NCBI RefSeq assembly: GCF_003207955.1
Contig: NZ_NOXG01000005.1
Coordinates: 1 to 64,000 of the forward strand
DNA from: Novacetimonas pomaceti
GTDB taxonomy: Bacteria; Pseudomonadota; Alphaproteobacteria; Acetobacterales; Acetobacteraceae
Direction of reading: 5' to 3'
Length of the DNA stretch: 64,000 nt
Every line of letters begins with the position of its first letter. Positions within the stretch are counted from its first letter, which is position 1. Positions 34,981 through 44,484 of this stretch are shown piece after piece. The notes beneath the pieces were generated by a model that worked only from the letters and a program-made list of their open reading frames with translations, ran no database searches and was not told the origin of the DNA. The translations under genes and the position numbers were made by a program.

Positions 34981-35014
34981 GACGTCGCGGAGGGGTTTTC
35001 CGCCCGCGAACGTC
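34981..35014 (-). other. Hairpin between eno and ftsB
   Basis: GACGTCGCGG (34981-34990) and CCGCGAACGTC (35004-35014) form a ten-pair stem with one bulged base. It lies in the eno-ftsB spacer and lacks a T tract. It may reduce read-through or mark mRNA processing. Confidence 0.35.
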
Positions 35015-35032
35015 ACCGATGCCCGGGCGCTT

Positions 35033-36313
35033 TCAGTGTCCCCTGAGGATTGTCCGCCCGGCATAGCGGGCCGCGGTTGCCAGTTCGTTTTCGATTCGGA
35101 TCAGCTGGTTATATTTTGCCGTCCGGTCGGAACGCGACAGGGATCCCGTCTTGATCTGCCCGCAGTTCGTTGCCACCGCCAGGTCGGCAATGGTGGAATC
35201 CTCCGTCTCTCCCGAACGATGGCTCATGACGGCGGTATAACCGGCATGCTGCGCCATCTGGACGGCTTCCAGCGTCTCGCTGAGGGTGCCGATCTGGTTG
35301 ACCTTCACCAGAAGGGAATTGGCGACCCCGTCCTTGATCCCGCGACGCAGGCGATCGGGGTTGGTGACAAACAGGTCATCGCCCACCAGCTGCAGCTTCC
35401 CCCCAAGATTGGCGGTCAGTTCCGCCCAGCCTTCCCAGTCATCCTCCGCCAGGCCATCCTCGATGGAGATGATGGGATAACGCGCGGCAAGGTCGGCCAG
35501 GTAGGCGATCATGCCACCGGCATCCAGCGACTTGCCTTCGCCCTTAAGGTCATAGCGGCCATCGTGGTAGAATTCGGTCGCGGCGCAATCGAGGGCGAAC
35601 GTGATGTCATCCCCCAGACGGTAGCCTGCCGCCTCCACCGCGCGACTGATGAAGCCCAGGGCCTCGTCCGCTGATTTCAGGGCGGGGGCGAACCCGCCTT
35701 CGTCACCGACATTGGTGTTGTATCCGGCGCCCGACAGGCTCTTTTTAAGCTGCGCGAAGATTTCCGATCCCATCCGGATCGCATCGGTCACGGTCGGGGC
35801 GCCAATCGGCTGGATCATGAATTCCTGGATGTCGATGGGATTGTCCGCATGCTGTCCGCCATTGATGATGTTCATCATCGGCACCGGCAGCGTGCGGGCA
35901 TAAACGCCCCCCACATACCGGTAGAAGGGAACCTGCAGTTCCTCCGCCGTTGCCTTGGCCACCGCCAGGGAAACGCCAAGGATGGCATTCGCGCCCAGAC
36001 GGGATTTGTTCGGGGTGCCGTCCAGGTCGATCATGGCCTCGTCAATCGCAACCTGATCGCTGGATTCGACACCCTGCAATGCGCCCAGGATCTCGTTTTC
36101 CACGTTGCCGACAGCCTTCAGCACGCCCTTGCCGCCGAAACGCGACTTGTCGCCATCGCGCAGTTCGACCGCTTCATGTGCGCCGGTGGACGCGCCGGAC
36201 GGCACTGCCGCGCGTCCCTTCGCGCCCGAGGCCAGTTCCACATCCACTTCCACGGTCGGATTGCCGCGGCTATCGAGAATTTCGCGGGCGATGATGTCGA
36301 TAATGGCGCTCAT
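35033..36313 (-). CDS. eno: Enolase
   Basis: Converts 2-phosphoglycerate to phosphoenolpyruvate. At 426 residues it shows ILDSRGNPTVEVDVEL, AVPSGASTGAHEAVELRDGD, the Mg ligands in SIEDGLAEDDWEGW and LQLVGDDLFVTN, catalytic lysine in LVKVNQIGTLSET, and VMSHRSGETED. All expected active-site residues are present. It is followed by ftsB on the same strand. Confidence 0.97.
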   Translation of the reverse strand: MSAIIDIIAREILDSRGNPTVEVDVELASGAKGRAAVPSGASTGAHEAVELRDGDKSRFGGKGVLKAVGNVENEILGALQGVESSDQVAIDEAMIDLDGTPNKSRLGANAILGVSLAVAKATAEELQVPFYRYVGGVYARTLPVPMMNIINGGQHADNPIDIQEFMIQPIGAPTVTDAIRMGSEIFAQLKKSLSGAGYNTNVGDEGGFAPALKSADEALGFISRAVEAAGYRLGDDITFALDCAATEFYHDGRYDLKGEGKSLDAGGMIAYLADLAARYPIISIEDGLAEDDWEGWAELTANLGGKLQLVGDDLFVTNPDRLRRGIKDGVANSLLVKVNQIGTLSETLEAVQMAQHAGYTAVMSHRSGETEDSTIADLAVATNCGQIKTGSLSRSDRTAKYNQLIRIENELATAARYAGRTILRGH

Positions 36314-36463
36314 GCTATTCGTTTCCTCTTTTTCCAGAGTTTATTGAGGTATCAAAAACCGGACGTCCCTCGATACCCAGTGCGCGAAACGATACCAGAA
36401 ACATATGACGTGTCACATGTCAGAGTGCGATAAGATGCAAACTACCGAGGAGAGCATGCCGTC

Positions 36464-36952
36464 GTGAAACGTCTTCCCCTTCTGGCCATGGTCATGGGCA
36501 TCGCCAGCCTCATTCCCATTGTCGGGTGCGCCTGCGCCATCATTTTCCTGTCCCCCACGGTAACTCCCCGCATGCTGGAGGTCACCGTCGGCTACGCGGC
36601 GGTGATGCTGTCCTTCATGGGGGCCATTCACTGGGGGCTGGCGCTGGAGACGCCCGCCATCATCACCCCGGGCCAGACGCCGGGGAAAATCAACAGCTAC
36701 CGGCTGCTGCTGGGCGCGGTGCCCGCCGGGATCGGCTGGCTTTCGCTATGCGTGGCGATGTTTCACGAACTGGCCGCGCTGCTGATGCTCATGGCCGGAT
36801 TCGCGGCCACGCTGGCGGTGGAACGCATGGCATGGCGCAGGGGGGCGATGCCACGCGGTTACATGACGCTGCAATGGATCGTCATTACCGTGGTGGAAGT
36901 CTGCCTGCTGGCGGTCGCGGTCATGGCGCTGTCATGGAAATACACCGCCTGA
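36464..36952 (+). CDS. DUF3429 membrane protein
   Basis: A 162-residue integral membrane protein with about five hydrophobic segments and the DUF3429 signature AAVMLSFMGAIHWGLALE followed by SYRLLLGAVPAGIGWLSL. Homologues are mostly uncharacterised (related to the eukaryotic TMEM69). GTG start. It is divergent from eno and convergent with kdsA. Confidence 0.85.
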   Translation: MKRLPLLAMVMGIASLIPIVGCACAIIFLSPTVTPRMLEVTVGYAAVMLSFMGAIHWGLALETPAIITPGQTPGKINSYRLLLGAVPAGIGWLSLCVAMFHELAALLMLMAGFAATLAVERMAWRRGAMPRGYMTLQWIVITVVEVCLLAVAVMALSWKYTA

Positions 36953-36974
36953 CACGCCACCTTTTCACATCGGC

Positions 36975-36997
36975 CGGGCCAGATGCGATCAGGCCCG
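36975..36997. terminator. Hairpin at the DUF3429-kdsA convergent end
   Basis: CGGGCC (36975-36980) pairs with GGCCCG (36992-36997), followed on the plus strand by TTCTTCCTT. It overlaps the last codons of kdsA. A modest terminator candidate for the DUF3429 transcript. Confidence 0.35.
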
Positions 36998-37840
36998 TTC
37001 TTCCTTGGTCAGACGGTCGTAACGCCGCAGGTTGGCAAGCAGGGCCTCCATCTGCGACAGCGGGATCATGTTCGGCCCGTCACTGGGGGCATTGTCGGGA
37101 TCTTCATGCGTTTCGATGAATACGGCCGCCACCCCGATCGCCAGTGCCGCGCGGCTCAGGATCGGGGCGAACTGCCGCTGACCGCCCGATGAACTTCCCA
37201 GCCCGCCCGGCTGCTGCACCGAATGGGTCGCATCATAGACAACCGGGAATCCCGTCTGCGCCATGATCGGCAGGCCACGCATGTCATTGACCAGCGTGTT
37301 GTAGCCAAACGACGTGCCACGTTCGCACAGCATGATGCGTTCATTGCCGGTGGAGGCGATCTTGGCCGCGACATGGGTCATGTCCCACGGCGCCAGGAAC
37401 TGCCCCTTCTTGACGTTGATGGCGGCCCCTGTCTCCCCCGCCGCAAGAAGCAGGTCGGTCTGGCGGCACAGGAACGCCGGAATCTGCAGGACGTCAACCG
37501 CCTCGGCCGCGGGGGCGCACTGCTCCGGAAGGTGGACATCGGTCAGGACGGGAATCCCGAAACGCTCCCGCACGCGGGCAAGGATTTCCAGCCCCTTGCC
37601 GGCTCCCACGCCACGGGCGCCTGTCAGGCTGGTGCGGTTGGCCTTGTCGAACGAGCTTTTGTAAATCAGCCCGATTCCCAGCCGCTGCGTGATGGCATGG
37701 ATCGCATCGGCGGTCTCCATCGCATGGGCCTCCGATTCGATCTGGCAGGGACCGGCAATCAGGACGAATGGCCTGTCATTGCCGATCACCAGTTCTCCGA
37801 CGCGGATATCCACCTGCGGGTTTCCGGACGGCAGGCTCAC
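36989..37840 (-). CDS. kdsA: 3-deoxy-8-phosphooctulonate (KDO-8-P) synthase KdsA
   Basis: Condenses PEP with arabinose-5-phosphate to KDO-8-P for the lipopolysaccharide core. The 283-residue TIM-barrel protein shows FVLIAGPCQIESE, YKSSFDKANRTS, TDVHLPEQ, IPAFLCRQTDLL and CERGTSFGYNTLVNDMRGL. The Cys of the last block suggests a metal-dependent form. It overlaps the pyrG stop by four bases and is co-transcribed after it. It uses PEP, the product of the nearby eno. Confidence 0.96.
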   Translation of the reverse strand: MSLPSGNPQVDIRVGELVIGNDRPFVLIAGPCQIESEAHAMETADAIHAITQRLGIGLIYKSSFDKANRTSLTGARGVGAGKGLEILARVRERFGIPVLTDVHLPEQCAPAAEAVDVLQIPAFLCRQTDLLLAAGETGAAINVKKGQFLAPWDMTHVAAKIASTGNERIMLCERGTSFGYNTLVNDMRGLPIMAQTGFPVVYDATHSVQQPGGLGSSSGGQRQFAPILSRAALAIGVAAVFIETHEDPDNAPSDGPNMIPLSQMEALLANLRRYDRLTKEERA

Positions 37841-39468
37841 TTGCGTGCCCCGCGTTCCAGCGCAGCGCCCACCAGGCCCGAAAACAGCGGATGCGGATCA
37901 AACGGCTTCGACAGCAGTTCGGGGTGGTACTGGACCGCGATGAACCATGGATGATCAGGATATTCGACGATTTCGGGCAGGATGCCGTCGGGCGACATGC
38001 CGGAAAAACGCAGTCCGGTCTTTTCCAGCTGGTCGCGGTAATGGACGTTCACCTCGTACCGGTGGCGGTGACGCTCACGGATGTCCGTCTTGCCATAGAT
38101 GGCAGCGGCCCGCGATCCCTCAGCCAGATGGGCGGGGTAGGAGCCAAGCCGCATCGTCCCGCCAAGTTCGCCCCCTTCACGCCGGCGCAGCAGTTCGTTG
38201 CCCCGCGCCCATTCCGTCATCAGACCGACCAGCGGTTCATCGGTGGGCCCGAATTCGGTGGAAGAGGCATCAGGCAGTCCGGCAAGGTTGCGGGCGCATT
38301 CGATGACCGCCATCTGCATGCCAAAACAGATCCCCAGGAACGGGATATTGTTTTCACGCGCGAACCGCACGGCGCGGATCTTGCCTTCGGATCCGCGCTC
38401 CCCGAATCCGCCGGGCACCAAGATGGCGTCCGACCGCGCCAGCGCCTGAAGGCTGTCGTCGGATTTTTCGAACGCTTCGGCCTCAACCCAGTTCAGACGC
38501 ACCTTCGCGCGATGGGCGATGCCCCCATGATGCAATGCCTCGATCAGGGATTTGTAGCTGTCGAGCAGGGCAGTGTACTTGCCCACCACTGTAATCGTCA
38601 CTTCGCGTTCGGGATGGCGGATGGCATCGACGATGCGTTCCCACCGCGTCAGGTCCGGCTCCTCATCCGCGGGCAGGCCGAAATGACGCAGCACCTCCGT
38701 ATCCATGCCTTCGGCGTGATAGGAAATGGGGCAGGCATAGATGGTATCGACATCGCGCGCCGCGATGACCGCCTCCGGCCGCACGTTGCAGAAACTGGCG
38801 ATCTTGCGACGCTCATTGGCCGGGATTTCGCGATCGGAGCGACAGACCAGCATCTGGGGCTGGATGCCGACATTCTGCAGTTCCTTGACCGAATGCTGCG
38901 TGGGCTTGGTCTTGAGCTCACCCGCCGCCGCGATCCATGGCAGCAGCGTCAGGTGAATGAACATCGTCTGTTCGGGCGCCAGATCGTTGCGCAACTGACG
39001 GATGGATTCCAGGAAGGGCAGGCTTTCGATATCGCCCACCGTGCCACCGATTTCGACAAGGACGAAATCCACGTCCTCGGTCCCGGCGACGACCATTTCC
39101 TTGATCGCATTGGTGATGTGGGGAATGACCTGCACGGTCGCGCCCAGATATTCGCCACGCCGTTCGCGCGCGATCACATCGGAATAGATCTGGCCCGTCG
39201 TGGCATTGTCGGCCTTGGTCGCGGGCACGCCGGTAAAACGCTCGTAATGCCCCAGGTCAAGATCGGTCTCCGCACCGTCATCGGTCACGAAGACCTCGCC
39301 GTGCTGGTAGGGACTCATCGTCCCAGGATCGACATTGAGATAGGGATCGAGCTTGCGCAACCGGACCCGATAGCCACGGGCCTGGAGGAGGGCGGCAAGG
39401 GCTGCAGAAGCAATGCCTTTGCCGAGGGAGGACACCACGCCGCCGGTGATGAATACAAACCGCGTCAT
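37837..39468 (-). CDS. pyrG: CTP synthase PyrG
   Basis: Makes CTP from UTP, ATP and glutamine. At 543 residues it has the N-terminal synthase domain (MTRFVFITGGVVSSLGKGIA, DPYLNVDPGTMSP) and a C-terminal glutamine amidotransferase domain with the nucleophile in FLGICFGMQ and the HPE site near QYHPELLSKP. A longer frame to 39567 adds residues unlike the family. A strong terminator upstream separates it from secG, so it has its own promoter within about 70 bases. Also feeds CMP-KDO formation with KdsA. Confidence 0.97.
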   Translation of the reverse strand: MTRFVFITGGVVSSLGKGIASAALAALLQARGYRVRLRKLDPYLNVDPGTMSPYQHGEVFVTDDGAETDLDLGHYERFTGVPATKADNATTGQIYSDVIARERRGEYLGATVQVIPHITNAIKEMVVAGTEDVDFVLVEIGGTVGDIESLPFLESIRQLRNDLAPEQTMFIHLTLLPWIAAAGELKTKPTQHSVKELQNVGIQPQMLVCRSDREIPANERRKIASFCNVRPEAVIAARDVDTIYACPISYHAEGMDTEVLRHFGLPADEEPDLTRWERIVDAIRHPEREVTITVVGKYTALLDSYKSLIEALHHGGIAHRAKVRLNWVEAEAFEKSDDSLQALARSDAILVPGGFGERGSEGKIRAVRFARENNIPFLGICFGMQMAVIECARNLAGLPDASSTEFGPTDEPLVGLMTEWARGNELLRRREGGELGGTMRLGSYPAHLAEGSRAAAIYGKTDIRERHRHRYEVNVHYRDQLEKTGLRFSGMSPDGILPEIVEYPDHPWFIAVQYHPELLSKPFDPHPLFSGLVGAALERGARK

Positions 39469-39538
39469 GGAAGGCCTTCCTACACTGCTTGGCCCTGACA
39501 TGAAAGGCCCATCATGGGCGCCATCACGCATCATGGGC

Positions 39539-39582
39539 AAAAAAATATCCGGCCCGGCACCCGACATGGGGCAAACCGGGCC
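39539..39582 (-). terminator. Intrinsic terminator between secG and pyrG
   Basis: Read on the minus strand, GGCCCGG (39576-39582) pairs with CCGGGCC (39551-39557), followed by GGATA and seven T residues. A perfect seven-pair stem plus T7 directly after the secG stop ends the tpiA-secG transcript. Confidence 0.88.
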
Positions 39583-39591
39583 ATTGCACGA

Positions 39592-39900
39592 TCAATGGGT
39601 CGACGGAGCCGGAGAAGCCGGAGTGGAAGGGGCAGGGGGCTGCGCAAGGATATCATGCCCCACGCCGGAAGAGGCGCCACGGTTCATGATCGCCAGCGTC
39701 AGCGACAGCACCATGAAAATGGTGCCCAGGATCGCGGTCGAGCGCGTCAGCAGCGTCGCGGTGCCGCGTCCCGACATGAACGATCCCATCCCCTGGGAAC
39801 TTCCGATTCCAAGACCGCCTCCCTCGCTGCGCTGGATCAGGATCGTCCCGATCAGTGCCACCGTGACAAACAGATGCAACAAAAGAAGGACCGTGATCAT
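39592..39900 (-). CDS. secG: Preprotein translocase subunit SecG
   Basis: A 102-residue SecG with two membrane helices (ITVLLLLHLFVTVALIGTIL and STAILGTIFMVLSLTLAIM) and the loop signature QRSEGGGLGIGSSQGMGSFM. It assists SecYEG protein export at the inner membrane. The tail is Pro/Ser/Ala-rich. It follows tpiA on the same strand by about 40 bases; the tpiA-secG-pyrG order is conserved in alphaproteobacteria. Confidence 0.94.
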   Translation of the reverse strand: MITVLLLLHLFVTVALIGTILIQRSEGGGLGIGSSQGMGSFMSGRGTATLLTRSTAILGTIFMVLSLTLAIMNRGASSGVGHDILAQPPAPSTPASPAPSTH

Positions 39901-39939
39901 ACTTGTTCCCAGTTATCCCCCCGGACGGGGCGGATGAAA

Positions 39940-40683
39940 TCAGATATCGACCGCCGCGCGGACGATCGGCATGAACGTATCCGCCGCCAGGCTGGCGTTT
40001 CCGACCAGTGCGCCACCGACATTGGCGATGGGCAGGATATCGGCGGCATTACGTCCGTTGACCGACCCACCATAAAGGATTTTTATGGTTTTACCAGCAT
40101 CGCCGAACTGCCGTACCAGTTCCTCGCGGATAAACAGGGTCATGTCCGCGATATCCTGCTGGGACGCCGCCGTTCCCGACCCGATCGCCCATACGGGCTC
40201 ATAGGCCACGATCCCCGTGAACCCCTGCGGCAGGGACCCCTGGATCTGCCATCCCACCGTCTCCTGCGAATCTCCCGCCGCGCGCTGGTCGGCATTTTCG
40301 CCCACGCACACGATCGGGGTCAGCCCGGCCGCCGCCGCGGCCACCGCCTTTTCACGCACGATTTCGTCGAGTTCGTTGTGATCGCGCCTGCGTTCGGAAT
40401 GGCCCAGGATCACGTATTCAACACCCAGGTCGCGCAGCATGCTGGCCGCGATGTCGCCGGTATGCGCCCCGCAGGGATCCTGATGACAGTCCTGGGCGCC
40501 GAGCGCGATTCCATGTTCGCGCAGTTTCGGCCCGATCAGGGCAAGCTGCGTGAAGGGCGGGCAGACGACCACCTGCGCGCCGGAGACGTCCTCGGACATG
40601 GCCGCGCCGATGTCACCGGCGACCTTGGCGGCGTCGGCCGTCATGCCATGCATTTTCCAGTTGCCGACGATTATCTGCTTCAT
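39940..40683 (-). CDS. tpiA: Triosephosphate isomerase
   Basis: Interconverts dihydroxyacetone phosphate and glyceraldehyde-3-phosphate. The 247-residue TIM barrel has IIVGNWKMHG (catalytic Lys), ILGHSERR (catalytic His), VAYEPVWAIGSG (catalytic Glu) and ILYGGSVNGRNA. The ATG giving MKQIIVGNWK is preferred over one eight codons upstream because it matches homologue starts. It is divergent from the ppiD-like gene. Confidence 0.96.
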   Translation of the reverse strand: MKQIIVGNWKMHGMTADAAKVAGDIGAAMSEDVSGAQVVVCPPFTQLALIGPKLREHGIALGAQDCHQDPCGAHTGDIAASMLRDLGVEYVILGHSERRRDHNELDEIVREKAVAAAAAGLTPIVCVGENADQRAAGDSQETVGWQIQGSLPQGFTGIVAYEPVWAIGSGTAASQQDIADMTLFIREELVRQFGDAGKTIKILYGGSVNGRNAADILPIANVGGALVGNASLAADTFMPIVRAAVDI

Positions 40684-40966
40684 TGCTGCTTTTTTCCGGT
40701 CATGCACATACTGAACTGCGATTCCACCGATCCTCCACCCCGTGGTGGCGCAGGGAACCGGCAGCCTGTTTCCTTCAGCCTACACCATCCCCCCCGACGG
40801 GTGGCAAGCCATCCATGCGGCGGGGCAGGGGCGTGCTGAACTGCCTTCTGGTCAAATGTCCGGGGGGGCCGTATGGTGCCGCTGCTGAAAAAGTGGCCCA
40901 TCCATGCCATGCGCGCATGGGTCATGCTGCGTTACTTGCCGATTTTCGTCTGGGTCTGGTGTCTGC

Positions 40967-42898
40967 ATGCTATCATTCTTGTGCCGTATTTTTGTCGATT
41001 CCTGGGTCGGCAGGATTGTCGTGGGGCTGTTTTTCCTGACTTTCGTGGGGTGGGGCGTGGGCGACGTCCTGATGAACATCGGCACCGAACGCGCCGATGT
41101 CGTGGCCCGCGTGGGACCGGATCCCATCCTTGTGCCGACCTATGAACAGGCGCTGCGCACGGAAATGCCCCAGATCGCGCAGCAGATGCACCTGCAGGAT
41201 CCATCCCAGATCCCCGCCACCACGCGTGAACAGATTGCCCAGCAGGTCCTCCAGCGCCTTGTCCTTCAGGCCGAAGTGGCCCTTGCCGCGCGCAACCACG
41301 GGCTGCTCGTGCCCGACAGCGCGGTGCGCGCCGAAATCTTCGCCATCCCCGCCTTTCAGGACAAGAATGGCAAGTTCGACCGCGACATGTTCAACAACAG
41401 GCTGCGCAACAGCGGCATGACGGAAGGGCGGCTGATCGAGCTTGTCCGGGCGGAGCAGGCTTCCAAGGCGCTGATGGAACCGATTCGCAGCGGCGCGACC
41501 GCGCCCGACATCCTGACGCGCCGCATCTTCGACCTTGAGGCCCAGACACGCAGGGTCGACATCGTGCGCGTCCCCTTCGCATCGCAGACGCCGGCCGCGC
41601 CCACCGACGCGCAGATGCACCGTTTTTACGCCAACCATCCGTGGCGGTTCCAGGCCCCGGAATACCGGCATGCCCGAATCGTGGTGCTGTCGCCCGAGAC
41701 GATGGCCCGTTCCATCACCATTCCGGACGCCGACCTGCGTCATATGTATGAACAGCAGTCACAGCGGTTCAACACGCCGGAGACACGCTCCGTGCAGGTC
41801 ATCACCGCCCCGACCGAGGCCCGCGCCCGCGAACTGCTGACCACATGGCAGCAGGGCGCGAACTGGGATGCGATCCAGAAAGACGCGGGCAGGGACAGCG
41901 CCAGCGTGGAAATGAACGACATCCGCATCGCCTCCGTGCCATCACAGGATCTGGGACGGAAGATTTTCGCGGCCCCGGTCGATGCGATCCAGCCACCCGT
42001 CCATACCGATGCCGGCTGGGCGATCTTCCGCGTCACGCATGTCACGCCCGCGCATGTTTCGGATTTTGAATCCGCGCGTCCCGCACTGCAGTCGCAAGCC
42101 GTCGCCGAGCAGGTGCAGGCACAGATGGGCGATCGGGTCCAGAAGCTTCAGGACGCCATCGCCGGCGGCGGGCTGGATTCCATCCCGGCCGATATCGGGG
42201 CGGCCGCCGTGTCCGGCAACGTTGACGCCCACGGCATGACGCAGGAAGGCACGCCCGCCCCCATCCCCGGCAGCGACGCCGTCAGGCAGGCCATCACCGG
42301 ACGCATCTTTGCCCAGGCCAAGGGCGGCAGCCCCGAACTGGTCCAGGGGCCGGAAGGGACATGGTACGCCGTCACGGTCGATGGCATCACCCCCGCCCAG
42401 CCCCAGTCCTATGAAGCGTCCGCCGGCAAGGTGCGCGATGCCTGGATGGCGGATGCGCAGCGCCATGCCGCGGACCAGTCCGCCACCGACCTTTACAACC
42501 GGGCGCAGGATGGCGGGGGGCTGGCGCATCTCCAGCCTGCCATTGCCGATGTGGTTCACAGCGCCGAATTCTCGCGCACCCATGATACGCCAGACGTCCC
42601 GCACGATGTCGCGGAAATCGCCTTCCGCCTCGACCATCCGGGGCAGAGCCTGATGATAGAGGCCGATGGCGCCTTTTACGTCGCGACGCTGACGGACATT
42701 TCGCGGCCCGATCCGTCAACGCAGCGCATGCTGTTCGACCGCATCCGCGCCAGCCTGACGCAGGCCGTGGCCGATGACGTGGAGATGGGCTATGCCATGG
42801 CCCTGCAGACCACGGTAAAGCCCAAGCCCAACCCGAGCGCCATCAACGCGGTCATGTCGGCCGTTTCCGGCAAGGGCAATCCAGAGGCAGGACAGTGA
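40967..42898 (+). CDS. ppiD: PpiD-like periplasmic folding factor (SurA_N/PPIase domain), membrane-anchored
   Basis: A 643-residue protein with an N-terminal membrane anchor (IVVGLFFLTFVGWGVGDVLM) and a large periplasmic part: a SurA/PpiD-like N-terminal chaperone region (VARVGPDPILVPTYEQALRT, ALAARNHGLLVPDSAVRAEI), a degenerate parvulin-type PPIase domain in the middle, and a C-terminal helical section. It should help newly exported proteins fold at the Sec translocon. The ATG shown precedes the anchor; a longer frame to 40904 is possible. It overlaps trpE by GTGA, a frequent alphaproteobacterial arrangement. Confidence 0.87.
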   Translation: MLSFLCRIFVDSWVGRIVVGLFFLTFVGWGVGDVLMNIGTERADVVARVGPDPILVPTYEQALRTEMPQIAQQMHLQDPSQIPATTREQIAQQVLQRLVLQAEVALAARNHGLLVPDSAVRAEIFAIPAFQDKNGKFDRDMFNNRLRNSGMTEGRLIELVRAEQASKALMEPIRSGATAPDILTRRIFDLEAQTRRVDIVRVPFASQTPAAPTDAQMHRFYANHPWRFQAPEYRHARIVVLSPETMARSITIPDADLRHMYEQQSQRFNTPETRSVQVITAPTEARARELLTTWQQGANWDAIQKDAGRDSASVEMNDIRIASVPSQDLGRKIFAAPVDAIQPPVHTDAGWAIFRVTHVTPAHVSDFESARPALQSQAVAEQVQAQMGDRVQKLQDAIAGGGLDSIPADIGAAAVSGNVDAHGMTQEGTPAPIPGSDAVRQAITGRIFAQAKGGSPELVQGPEGTWYAVTVDGITPAQPQSYEASAGKVRDAWMADAQRHAADQSATDLYNRAQDGGGLAHLQPAIADVVHSAEFSRTHDTPDVPHDVAEIAFRLDHPGQSLMIEADGAFYVATLTDISRPDPSTQRMLFDRIRASLTQAVADDVEMGYAMALQTTVKPKPNPSAINAVMSAVSGKGNPEAGQ

Positions 42899-44484
42899 GC
42901 ACGGACCCTTCACAGTTCATTCCTTCGTTTCAGGCCATGCCCGCCCCCGACAGGGAGGATGCGCTGGCGATCCTGCGCCAGGGGCGGCCGACGATCGCAT
43001 GGCGGGTCGAACCGGCCGACCTGCTGACGCCGGTTGCCGCATTCCTGCACCTGTCGTCCCTGGCCGCCCGGCACGGGGGCGGCAATGGCGGACGCAACGC
43101 CTTCCTGTTCGAAAGCGTGGAAGGGGGGATTTCGCGGGGCCGCTATTCCGTCATCGGACTGCTTCCCGACCTGATCTGGCGCTGCCATGACGGCAGGGCC
43201 AGCATATGCAGCGACCCGGCCGCCGACCGACATGAATTCGTGCCACAGTCCCAGCCCCCGCTGGACTCCCTGCGCGCCATCCTTCATGCCAGCCGCATCG
43301 AACTGCCGGACTACCTGCCGCCCATGACGGGCGGCGTCTTCGGCTATCTGGGCTATGACATGATCCGGCAGATCGAACGCCTGCCGGACATTCCGCCCGA
43401 TGATCTGGACCTGCCCGAAGGGATCATGATCCGGCCGGGCCTGTTCGCCATTTTCGATACGGTGCGCGATGAACTGCTGCTGGCCGTGCCATTGCGGCCC
43501 GATGCCACGCAGTCGCCGGAAGCGATATGGGAAAAGGGGCAGAAACTGCTGCAGGAGGCACGCGCCGCGCTGGCCATGCCCCTGCCTGCGCCACCGGGCT
43601 ATGCCACGCCGCTGGCGCCACCGGTCCCGCGATCCCCGTTCACGCGGGACGAATTCTGCGCGATGGTGCGTCGCATCCAGGATTACATCGCGGCAGGCGA
43701 TGCGTTCCAGGTGGTGCCAAGCCAGCGGTTCGAGGCGGATTTCACCCTGCCACCCTTCGCGCTGTACCGCGCCCTGCGCCGCATCAATCCCGCACCCTTC
43801 CTGTTTTACCTTGATCTCGACGGGTTCAGCCTCGTGGGATCCTCGCCGGAAATCCTGGTGCGCCTGCGCGATGACACGATGACGGTCCGCCCGCTGGCGG
43901 GGACACGTCCGCGCGGACGCACGGCGGCCGAGGACCTCGCCCTGGAGCAGGACCTTCTGGCGGACCCGAAGGAACGGGCCGAGCATCTGATGCTGATCGA
44001 CCTTGGCCGCAATGACGTGGGAAAGGCGTGCGAACTCGGCTCGGTCAGGGTGACGGAACAGTTCGTCATCGAACGCTTCAGCCACGTCATGCATATCTCT
44101 TCCAACGTGGAGGGCACGCTGCGCCCTGAGCTGGAGGGGCTTGACGCCCTCATGGCGGGCTTCCCCGCGGGCACCCTGACGGGCGCGCCCAAGATCCGGG
44201 CCATGGAAATCATTGACGAGGTCGAACCCACGCGACGGGCGACCTATGCCGGGTGCATCGGCTATTTCGGGCCGGAAGGACAGATGGACACCTGCATCGG
44301 CCTGCGCATGGCCGTCGTGAAGGACGGGAAGATGTATGTGCAGGCCGGATGTGGCGTCGTGGCCGACAGCGTGCCGGAGGCGGAATACGAGGAAACCCGC
44401 CAGAAGGCCCGCGCCCTGTTCCGCGCGGCGGAAGAGGCGGTCCGCTTTGCCACGCGCGACCGGCACGGGAACACGGATGAATAG
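42895..44484 (+). CDS. trpE: Anthranilate synthase component I TrpE
   Basis: Aminates chorismate to anthranilate using ammonia from TrpG. The 529-residue protein has the N-terminal regulatory region (VFLHLSSLAARHGG-like, LFESVEGGISRGRYSVIG) and the chorismate-binding domain (GDAFQVVPSQRFE, FLFYLDLDGFSLVGSSPEILV, RPLAGTRPRG, HLMLIDLGRNDVGK, AGTLTGAPKIRAMEIIDE). The LFES and SVIG region resembles the feedback tryptophan site. GTG start overlaps ppiD by four bases. No Trp-rich leader peptide or attenuator is visible upstream. Confidence 0.96.
   Translation: MSTDPSQFIPSFQAMPAPDREDALAILRQGRPTIAWRVEPADLLTPVAAFLHLSSLAARHGGGNGGRNAFLFESVEGGISRGRYSVIGLLPDLIWRCHDGRASICSDPAADRHEFVPQSQPPLDSLRAILHASRIELPDYLPPMTGGVFGYLGYDMIRQIERLPDIPPDDLDLPEGIMIRPGLFAIFDTVRDELLLAVPLRPDATQSPEAIWEKGQKLLQEARAALAMPLPAPPGYATPLAPPVPRSPFTRDEFCAMVRRIQDYIAAGDAFQVVPSQRFEADFTLPPFALYRALRRINPAPFLFYLDLDGFSLVGSSPEILVRLRDDTMTVRPLAGTRPRGRTAAEDLALEQDLLADPKERAEHLMLIDLGRNDVGKACELGSVRVTEQFVIERFSHVMHISSNVEGTLRPELEGLDALMAGFPAGTLTGAPKIRAMEIIDEVEPTRRATYAGCIGYFGPEGQMDTCIGLRMAVVKDGKMYVQAGCGVVADSVPEAEYEETRQKARALFRAAEEAVRFATRDRHGNTDE

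Noticed and set aside
42850..42900. Tryptophan attenuator before trpE
   Set aside because: trpE overlaps the ppiD stop; there is no Trp-rich leader peptide or terminator/antiterminator pair.
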